From JAUIAI01 sp963976885 (GTDB lineage: Bacteria > Pseudomonadota > Gammaproteobacteria > Burkholderiales > Burkholderiaceae_E), in NCBI GenBank assembly GCA_963976885.1, contig CAXBNM010000032.1:1-20624 (forward strand): DNA of 20,624 bases, read 5' to 3'. Below are positions 15,333 through 20,624 of this stretch, one piece after another. Numbering within the stretch: the first letter of the stretch is position 1; every line of letters begins with the position of its first letter. Position numbers and translations under genes: made by a program. The notes beneath the pieces were generated by a model. The model did no database searches and was not told the DNA's origin. It worked only from the letters and a program-made list of their open reading frames with translations.

Positions 15333-15647
15333 ATGCCCCGACGGAAGTCCAGTTCAAGATTTGCTCAGGTTATTGATGCCTACGAAGGCAAGACGGTGCA
15401 AGGGTTCTCAGCGTGGCTGCGCTGGAGCGCGCAGGTTTACCTGGCCTTGCAACTTGATGCCTTGTCGATGAATATTGTCTACAACCTGTTGCTGTTGTTC
15501 ATGGTTGTTCTTGGCTGGGTTGTCGGGCTGCCGGTGTTGTCGGCTCTGGGCCTGATGGTCTGGTTACTGATGCCGCTGGCTTTCATGGGCAAGATCCGCC
15601 GCAGCTTCATCCGCGAGCGCGAGGCGGCTGCCGGGAAAAAGGCTTAG
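15333..15647 (+). CDS. Small two-helix membrane protein, unrecognised
   Basis: This 104-residue protein has a basic N-terminus (MPRRKSSSR), an amphipathic region, and two hydrophobic helices at about residues 45-65 and 67-87, ending in a charged tail (RRSFIREREAAAGKK). Both ends are therefore probably cytoplasmic. The ATG is 15 bases after the sensor-exonuclease stop with an AGGA-type ribosome site about 7 bases upstream, which suggests it is the last gene of that operon. No family is recognised. It could be an accessory subunit of the sensor, which is inference from position only. Confidence 0.7.
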   Translation: MPRRKSSSRFAQVIDAYEGKTVQGFSAWLRWSAQVYLALQLDALSMNIVYNLLLLFMVVLGWVVGLPVLSALGLMVWLLMPLAFMGKIRRSFIREREAAAGKKA

Positions 15648-15784
15648 CTCCACGGCCGTCCGTACGCAAAGGTTTCAAGGGCTCGACGGGCCAGGGCTTG
15701 CACGGCCCTGATAACATCACTGCGTGCAGAAAGCGTTGGTCTGCGCGCCTCTTTTGCCCATTCCTCTTCTTGTCTTGCCGTCTG

Positions 15785-16879
15785 ATGCCGTTAACCAAAC
15801 CCGCATTCTCCGTTGCCCCCATGATGGACTGGACCGACCGCCATTGCCGGTACTTCCATCGCCAGATCAGTCAGCGGGCGCTGCTTTATACGGAAATGAT
15901 TGTCAGTGCGGCTATTCGCCATGGTCAGCGCGAGAGGCTGCTCGGGTTCAATCCATCGGAGTATCCGCTGGCGCTGCAATTGGGAGGGAGCGATCCGGCA
16001 GAGTTGGCGCTGGCGGCCAGGGTCGGCGAGCAATACGGCTACGATGAAGTCAATCTGAATTGCGGTTGCCCGAGCGATCGGGTGCAAAGCGGCGCCTTTG
16101 GAGCCTGCCTGATGAACGAGCCGGCGCTGGTGGCCGACTGTGTGCGGGCCATGCGGGATAAAGTCTCGGTGCCGGTAACGGTCAAGCATCGCATCGGCCT
16201 GGGGCGCAACGAAGACTATGGCTTTGTGCGCGATTTTGTCGGCACGGTGGCGGCCGCCGGCTGCTCGGTGTTCATTGTCCATGCCCGCAATGCCTGGCTC
16301 GAAGGTTTAAGCCCCAAAGAGAATCGTACGGTGCCGCCGTTGCGCTATCAGGTCGTGCATCAACTGGCCGCCGATTTTCCGGGCCTGTCGTTCTGGCTCA
16401 ATGGCGGCCTGGTCGACCATCAGAGTATCGATGCCAATATCGGTCAATTGCCCGGCGTGATGGTAGGCCGGGCGGCGTACGACAACCCGTGGATACTCAG
16501 TGAGGTCGACGCACGCTACGGTTTTGCGGCGCATATCGCCCCCGATCAGGCGATGCAGGCAGGCCTTGACCATTCAATCGCCTCCGCAGCACCAGGCAGT
16601 CAATCCGGTCCGGATCGCGCTGCGGTCATTGCCGCGATGACCGCGTACGCGCGTCAGCAAGTGGCGCAAGACGTGCCGCTGCGCCGCATCACGCGCCACA
16701 TGCTGGGCTTGTTCAACGGGTTGCCGGGGGCACGCGCCTGGCGACGCACCCTCAGTGACGCCTCGGCCTTGCAACACAATGATCCCGATTTGATTGCGCG
16801 GGCCTACGAGCAGCTGGCGCGGCGCTCAGCCGATGCGGCGGCAGATGAAGCGGGAGATCAAACCGCCCAAGCGGTCTGA
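15785..16879 (+). CDS. dusA: tRNA-dihydrouridine(20/20a) synthase DusA
   Basis: The 364-residue flavoenzyme reduces uridine 20 and 20a in the tRNA D-loop, using FMN and NADPH. The sequence follows E. coli DusA closely: FSVAPMMDWTDRHCRYF at the N-terminus, ALQLGGSDP, and LNCGCPSDRVQSGAFGACLM with the catalytic Cys at C95. VTVKHRIGLG, HARNAWLEGLSPKENR, GVMVGRAAYDNP and ITRHMLGLFNGLPGARAWRR follow. A Ser/Gly-rich stretch near residues 263-280 is slightly longer than in E. coli. The ATG at 15785 is the natural family start although no Shine-Dalgarno sequence is visible. A TTG at 15698 would add 29 residues without similarity. A 137-base gap separates it from the preceding operon, so it is probably transcribed independently. 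Confidence 0.96.
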   Translation: MPLTKPAFSVAPMMDWTDRHCRYFHRQISQRALLYTEMIVSAAIRHGQRERLLGFNPSEYPLALQLGGSDPAELALAARVGEQYGYDEVNLNCGCPSDRVQSGAFGACLMNEPALVADCVRAMRDKVSVPVTVKHRIGLGRNEDYGFVRDFVGTVAAAGCSVFIVHARNAWLEGLSPKENRTVPPLRYQVVHQLAADFPGLSFWLNGGLVDHQSIDANIGQLPGVMVGRAAYDNPWILSEVDARYGFAAHIAPDQAMQAGLDHSIASAAPGSQSGPDRAAVIAAMTAYARQQVAQDVPLRRITRHMLGLFNGLPGARAWRRTLSDASALQHNDPDLIARAYEQLARRSADAAADEAGDQTAQAV

Positions 16880-16915
16880 TGGTTCGCAGCGGCTGAGCCG
16901 CGCGCCAGGTTTCGT

Positions 16916-17296
16916 TCAGCCTGCTGTTTGCTCAACAGGGGCCCGCACAATCCGGCACCAGGCCAGAATCAGCGCAAAGGCGAGGGTGGCGAGCGCCACT
17001 TCGGCCCAGGCCAACGGCACGGCAGCGCCACTTTCACTGGTGGCTCGTACCGGGCCCTCGGTGAGATAGAGCATGGTCAGCATTGACCACCATTGCATGG
17101 TGCGCACCTTGCCGGCCACCATGCCCGGCAACGCCAGCAACAGCGGTACGGCCTTCAGGCTGAGCATCCAGGCGCCGGGCCGCAGTGGTGCCAGCGCTGT
17201 CTCCCAGGCGATGCACAGCGCGGCCAGGGCGGCGATGGTGACCACGATGGCCCAGCGCAGCGCAGGCGCCTGCTCGACGACAAAAGGACGGCTCAT
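16916..17296 (-). CDS. DUF2069 inner-membrane protein
   Basis: The 126-residue integral membrane protein has four hydrophobic segments, at about residues 13-33, 44-60, 66-80 and 92-113. The central order LKAVPLLLALPGMVAGKVRTMQWWSMLTMLYLTEG and the closing helix match DUF2069, a family of unknown function. Its ATG overlaps the hydrolase stop by four bases (17293-17296), so it is the third gene of a tightly coupled minus-strand unit. It converges on dusA with 36 bases between the two stops. The 31 residues that could be added upstream lie inside the hydrolase gene and lack family similarity. Confidence 0.8.
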   Translation of the reverse strand: MSRPFVVEQAPALRWAIVVTIAALAALCIAWETALAPLRPGAWMLSLKAVPLLLALPGMVAGKVRTMQWWSMLTMLYLTEGPVRATSESGAAVPLAWAEVALATLAFALILAWCRIVRAPVEQTAG

Positions 17297-18135
17297 GGCG
17301 CCGGGCTGGCAGCGACGGTGCCGGGGATGAACTGACGCAACACCTGCAGCAAGGCCGTCGGTTGCTCCGACATGATGGCATGGCCGCACTGGCCGATGAT
17401 TTCATGCCTGGGCGCTTGCAGTCCGTGCGTGCCCGCCTGTTCCTGAAGGGCTTGATAGACCTGACTGATGGCCCGGGCCGGCGTCATCATGTCGTTGGCG
17501 CCGCTCACCAGCAGTGCCGGCACCTTGCACGCTTGCGCCGCCTGCATGCCCTCGGTCCAGTTGTTGCAGGCGTTGAAATCAACGGCCAGCACGCCGGGGC
17601 GCTGGCGTTGCATCAAGCGCTTGGACATCATGAATACCGAGAAACCAGGGTTGCCGGGCAGAAAGGTCAGTCCGCTGTGCGACCAATTGCAGATCATGTC
17701 GATTGCCTTGGCTTCATCGCTGCTGGCGGCCTCCAGCAAGGCATCGGACACTGCCATCGGGAAGGCCGAACCAACCAGAGCGATCGCGGCGCAGCGCTCA
17801 GGGTGGCGCATGGAGAAGGCCAGCGCAATGAGCGAGCCCATGCTGTGGCCGACCACCGCGGCAGAGGCCACGCCTGCCGCGGCCATGACCTCAGCGATCC
17901 AGTCAGCCATTGCATCGATGCTGGTCAGCGGCGTACCGGTGCTGGAGCCGTGCCCGGGCAGGTCAACGGCCAGTACCCGAAAGCCATGGTTGGCGAAGTA
18001 ACGACTTTGCAGTGCCCAGACGCTATGGTCGTTCTGGGCGCCGTGGACGAAGACAACAGCCGGGCGCTCGTTGTCGAGCGACTGGCCGGCGGTATAGACA
18101 TAGGCCTGTTGGCCGTCAGCAAGCGTGATCTTCAT
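17293..18135 (-). CDS. Alpha/beta-fold hydrolase
   Basis: The 280-residue protein has the full catalytic triad of alpha/beta hydrolases: nucleophile S98 in GHSMGS, D215 in SGANDMMTP, and H252 in GQCGHAIMSEQP. The oxyanion strand reads FVHGAQNDHSVW (near residue 31), and VDLPGHGSS follows at about residue 58. No signal peptide is seen, so it should be cytoplasmic. Its start overlaps the metY stop (18132-18135) and its stop overlaps the DUF2069 start, indicating coupled translation. Linkage to MetY could point to ester or thioester chemistry near homoserine metabolism, but MetX-type features were not recognised. The substrate is unknown. Confidence 0.88.
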   Translation of the reverse strand: MKITLADGQQAYVYTAGQSLDNERPAVVFVHGAQNDHSVWALQSRYFANHGFRVLAVDLPGHGSSTGTPLTSIDAMADWIAEVMAAAGVASAAVVGHSMGSLIALAFSMRHPERCAAIALVGSAFPMAVSDALLEAASSDEAKAIDMICNWSHSGLTFLPGNPGFSVFMMSKRLMQRQRPGVLAVDFNACNNWTEGMQAAQACKVPALLVSGANDMMTPARAISQVYQALQEQAGTHGLQAPRHEIIGQCGHAIMSEQPTALLQVLRQFIPGTVAASPAP

Positions 18136-19448
18136 GCTTTTTTCCCCGCCCGAGGCTTGCGGAACGCGGCCCGGAAGGCGCCCTTCAAATCGTCGATCAG
18201 ATCCTCCGGATCTTCGAGCCCGATCGATAAACGCAAGCTGCCCTGACCAATGCCGGCCTCGGCGAGGGCGGCGTCGTCCATCCGGAAATGCGTGGTCGAG
18301 GCAGGGTGAATCACCAGCGAGCGGGCATCGCCCACGTTGGCCAGGTGCGAGAACAGACGCAGGGATTCGACGAACTTGCGGCCTGTGGCGCGATCGGCGT
18401 CCAACTCGAAACTGAACACGGCACCGGCGCCACGCGGCAACAAGTGCTGCGCCAGTTCGTGATCGGGATGGCCTTCAAGGTCGGGGTAGCCAACCATGCG
18501 CACCTGGGGCTGCTCGTTCAGAAAGCGGGCCACGGCCCGCGCATTGCTGACATGGCGTGGCATGCGCAGCGGCAATGTTTCCAGCCCTTGCAGAATCTGG
18601 AATGCATTCATCGGGCTCATGCAGGCGCCGAAGTCGCGCAAGCCCTCGCGGCGGGCACGCAGCAAAAATGGCGCAATCGGTGATTCTTCCGCGAACACCA
18701 TGCCGTGAAAGCCGTCATAGGGTTCGGTCAGTTCAGGGTGGCGGCCATGCTTGAGCCAGTCGAACTGCCCGCTGTCTACCACCAGGCCACCCATGGCCGT
18801 GCCGTGACCGCAAAGGAACTTGGTCGCCGAATGCATCACGATGTCCGCGCCGTGGTCGAACGGGCGCATCAGCCAGGGTGTGGTGAAGGTGGCATCGAGC
18901 ACCAAGGGCACGCCGGCTTCATGGGCAATGTCGGCAATGACCGGTACGTTCAAGACGTCCAGCCCCGGGTTGCCCAGGGTTTCGGCAAACAGCATCCGGG
19001 TGTTGGGTTGAATGGCATCGCGCCAGGCCTGCGGTTCTCGTGGGTCGACGAAAGTCGTGTCAATGCCGAAGCGGCGCAAGGTATAGTGCAGCAGGTTGTG
19101 CGAGCCACCGTATATTGATCGCGAGGCAACAATATGCGAGCCACTTGCCGCCAGGGTGGCCACGATGAGGTGCAGCGCAGCCTGGCCACTGGCGGTGGCG
19201 ATCGCGCCGACGCCACCGTCAAGGGCGGCAATGCGTTCTTCCAGCACTGACACCGTCGGGTTGCTCAGCCGCGAGTAGACATGGCCGCTTGTTTCCATGT
19301 TGAACAAGGCCGCCGCATGGTCGGAATCCTGGAAAACATAGGAAGTGGTCAGGTGGATGGGCGTGGCCCGCGAGCCGGTGCTCGGATCGGGTACGGCGCC
19401 AGCGTGCAGGGCCAGCGTGTCGAAGTGGTGGTAGTCTGGTTTGCTCAT
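18132..19448 (-). CDS. metY: O-acetylhomoserine sulfhydrylase (OAH/OAS aminocarboxypropyltransferase)
   Basis: This 438-residue PLP enzyme of the Cys/Met-metabolism family is predicted to make homocysteine from O-acetylhomoserine and sulfide in direct-sulfhydrylation methionine synthesis. The length (about 430) fits MetY rather than MetB or MetC (about 385). The PLP Lys is K210 in MHSATKFLCGHG. FDTLALHAG, PIHLTTSYVF, YSRLSNPTVSVLEERIAALDGG and a LSIGLEDPEDLIDDL segment near the C-terminus are family signatures. No Shine-Dalgarno sequence precedes the ATG; instead a TACGAT box ends six bases before it, which would place transcription start near the ATG. It leads an overlapping three-gene unit. 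Confidence 0.93.
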   Translation of the reverse strand: MSKPDYHHFDTLALHAGAVPDPSTGSRATPIHLTTSYVFQDSDHAAALFNMETSGHVYSRLSNPTVSVLEERIAALDGGVGAIATASGQAALHLIVATLAASGSHIVASRSIYGGSHNLLHYTLRRFGIDTTFVDPREPQAWRDAIQPNTRMLFAETLGNPGLDVLNVPVIADIAHEAGVPLVLDATFTTPWLMRPFDHGADIVMHSATKFLCGHGTAMGGLVVDSGQFDWLKHGRHPELTEPYDGFHGMVFAEESPIAPFLLRARREGLRDFGACMSPMNAFQILQGLETLPLRMPRHVSNARAVARFLNEQPQVRMVGYPDLEGHPDHELAQHLLPRGAGAVFSFELDADRATGRKFVESLRLFSHLANVGDARSLVIHPASTTHFRMDDAALAEAGIGQGSLRLSIGLEDPEDLIDDLKGAFRAAFRKPRAGKKA

Positions 19449-19585
19449 CGAAAAATCGTAGCATGCCGCTTGCCCGAAAAGGGGGCGCAGCGGGCTCGGT
19501 GCTGGCTGTCTACGGACCGAAATCAGCGACCTTTGCCGGCAGGCGACCGCGCCACCCGGCCCGATGCTTATCGCTAATCTGAATT

Positions 19586-19595
19586 CGAGCGCTCG
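19586..19595. promoter_or_regulatory. 10-bp perfect palindrome in the divergent intergenic region
   Basis: CGAGCGCTCG is a perfect palindrome between metY and the gene starting at 19659, just upstream of the -35 box of the latter. The position suits an operator. Chance occurrence in GC-rich DNA is quite possible, and no regulator is identified. Confidence 0.25.
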
Positions 19596-19599
19596 TCAA

Positions 19600-19627
19600 T
19601 TGGCGGAATGTGCCGAATCGGTAGAAT
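19600..19627 (+). promoter_or_regulatory. Predicted sigma-70-type promoter for the gene at 19659
   Basis: TTGGCG (19600-19605, four of six matches to TTGACA) is followed after 16 bases by TAGAAT (19622-19627, five of six matches to TATAAT). The predicted start of transcription is near 19634. That supports translation from the ATG at 19659 rather than the in-frame ATG at 19608, which would lie upstream of the transcript. Confidence 0.5.
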
Positions 19628-19658
19628 CTCGGCACCTGCATGGAGCAATACCAGCCCG

Positions 19659-20624
19659 ATGAACGACAAGAATCGCCCGCATGATGAGCCTGGCTCGTTG
19701 CCGACGCCTGCCGACGGCAGGCCGGCTGCCGCGTTGCCGATCTTTACCGTGGCGGTAGCAGGCCTGGCCACGCGTGAATTGCGCCTGATTGATATTGCTT
19801 TGCGGCATCAAAAAGAGGTGATCCGACGCTTTGAACGGGTCGATGTGCGCCCGTTGTTTGCGGATGGCCCTTATCCGGACATCGTGGTCGCCAACCCGTT
19901 TGCCATTGACGGGGTCAAGGCACTGGCCCGAGCCCGTACGGTCAACGATCAACTGCCAACCGTGCATGCCATCCCATTGGGCTCGCCGGCCCGTGCGCGT
20001 TATTCGATTGTTCTGGAGCGCATCGGTCTGCAACTGCTGAGTCGCCTCAATGAAGTGGTGGAAACAGCCTTTGAGTCGGCTCGCCCCGGCGCCAGCAAGG
20101 CAACCGTACCGCCGTTCCCACTGTCACTGCAGTTACCTGATTCGCTGGACTTGCCTGATTTGTCGGTGACGGCGGGCTCTGCCAGTGTTTTGCCCGCCGA
20201 CCAGCCTTCGATGGCCGATGGGTTGTGGCCAGGTTTCCTCGCGCCCGCGGTGACGCCGGCGATGCTGGCTCCGGTGCCGGCACAGCAAGCATCCGCAAAG
20301 CCAGGCTCGAACGATCCGCACGAGATGCCGCCGTCCGGTGCCGGTGCCGGTGCCTGCGACGCCAGTGCAACGGGCTCTGGGAAGGCCACGGCCAGCCTTG
20401 GTATTGGCGCGGCCGACACCAAGGCTGGCCTTGACGATATCGTGAGCCCGGCTCCGCTGACGGCACCGCCGAGCGCCGTGCCGGCGACGAGCGAGATGGC
20501 GGAACTTGCGCCTGAGCCGGCAGAAGCCGCCTCGCCAGTCGTGCAGACAACCGCACAGCCGCTCCCGGCGGCACCGCGGCAACGACGTCTCACGCAGGCC
20601 TTGATCGTTGGCGCCACGCCCTCG
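19659..20624 (+). CDS. Pseudo-receiver protein with Ala/Pro-rich linker (3' end outside window)
   Basis: The frame from ATG 19659 stays open for 322 codons to the window edge, so the gene is cut at its 3' end. Residues 29-138 look like a response-regulator receiver fold: a first strand IFTVAVAGL, a third strand DIVVANP where Asn (N79) stands at the place of the phospho-acceptor Asp, and a final helix. It is therefore probably not phosphorylated. Residues 140-305 are a low-complexity linker rich in Ala, Pro, Ser and Gly. From about residue 308 RRLTQALIVGATPS resembles the first strand of a second receiver, with the usual acidic pair replaced by Gly-Ala. A GGAG lies 13 bases before the ATG, rather far. 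The family call is tentative; role unknown, possibly signalling scaffold. Confidence 0.65.
   Translation, partial: MNDKNRPHDEPGSLPTPADGRPAAALPIFTVAVAGLATRELRLIDIALRHQKEVIRRFERVDVRPLFADGPYPDIVVANPFAIDGVKALARARTVNDQLPTVHAIPLGSPARARYSIVLERIGLQLLSRLNEVVETAFESARPGASKATVPPFPLSLQLPDSLDLPDLSVTAGSASVLPADQPSMADGLWPGFLAPAVTPAMLAPVPAQQASAKPGSNDPHEMPPSGAGAGACDASATGSGKATASLGIGAADTKAGLDDIVSPAPLTAPPSAVPATSEMAELAPEPAEAASPVVQTTAQPLPAAPRQRRLTQALIVGATPS
20390..20430. repeat. 13-bp perfect inverted repeat inside the pseudo-receiver gene
   Basis: Bases 20390-20402 and 20418-20430 are exact reverse complements. After one mismatch the pairing continues inward with 20404-20408 against 20412-20416, leaving a 3-base loop. 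It lies in the low-complexity linker coding region. No T-run follows. Confidence 0.6.

Noticed and set aside
15692..15710. Hairpin CAGGGC/GCCCTG before dusA
   Set aside because: A 6-bp stem without a following T-run, within what chance gives in GC-rich DNA.
17362..18246. Plus-strand open frame (294 codons) opposite the hydrolase gene
   Set aside because: The minus strand encodes a complete catalytic triad and overlapping gene junctions; the plus-strand product is Arg/Gly/His-rich without a recognisable domain.
19449..19658. Possible SAM- or SAH-responsive riboswitch in front of metY
   Set aside because: No conserved riboswitch core could be recognised by eye in the 210 bases. An Infernal search with the Rfam SAM and SAH models would be decisive.
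20000..20617. Minus-strand open frame (205 codons), Ala/Gly/Ser-rich
   Set aside because: It is the antisense of the Ala/Pro-rich linker of the plus-strand gene, which has a promoter and a recognisable N-terminal domain.

Overview
The window is high-GC, densely coded bacterial DNA. The gene set (an acs/DUF4212/Na+-symporter cluster, DusA, DUF2069, a quadruple-rhodanese protein, and a pseudo-receiver protein of a type I associate with betaproteobacteria) suggests a heterotrophic member of the Pseudomonadota, most likely a betaproteobacterium. That placement is inferred from protein resemblance only. No rRNA, tRNA, CRISPR array, insertion sequence or phage gene was seen.

Layout. Bases 1-465 hold the 3' end of a class I/II aminotransferase gene. 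An acyl-CoA synthetase of the medium-chain (ACSM-like) type follows on the minus strand (497-2128). Divergent from it is a plus-strand overlapping trio: a thiol-dioxygenase-like cupin whose start is problematic, a four-module rhodanese protein, and a secreted DUF1439 protein (2251-4924). A class II aldolase/adducin protein (5039-5806) and an L-2-haloacid dehalogenase (5994-6698) come next, closed by a strong intrinsic terminator at 6725-6762.

The centre (6909-15647) is an acetate-type cluster on the plus strand: acetyl-CoA synthetase, the small (DUF4212) and large subunits of a sodium:solute symporter, a CBS-DUF294 nucleotidyltransferase-like protein without the usual cyclic-nucleotide domain, an unrecognised two-helix membrane protein, a 721-residue membrane-anchored PAS/degenerate-kinase protein fused to a complete DEDDh 3'-5' exonuclease, and a small two-helix membrane protein. 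A 15-bp hairpin lies between the symporter and the CBS-DUF294 gene and may separate the transport half from the signalling half. dusA follows at 15785-16879.

On the minus strand, metY (O-acetylhomoserine sulfhydrylase), an alpha/beta hydrolase and a DUF2069 membrane protein form an overlapping unit (19448 down to 16916). Divergent from metY, a gene with a recognisable promoter starts at 19659 and runs off the window end. It begins with a receiver-like domain lacking its phospho-acceptor Asp, continues with an Ala/Pro-rich linker, and appears to enter a second receiver-like domain at the edge.

Working together: the central genes read as uptake and activation of acetate or another short carboxylate, with co-located signalling proteins whose output looks like nucleic-acid or oligonucleotide hydrolysis rather than phosphotransfer. 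The flanks carry sulfur chemistry (cupin dioxygenase plus rhodaneses; MetY) and carboxylic-acid activation or dehalogenation. The most interesting items are the sensor-exonuclease fusion and its neighbours, the apparent frame problem at the cupin start, and the structured intercistronic and intragenic hairpins.
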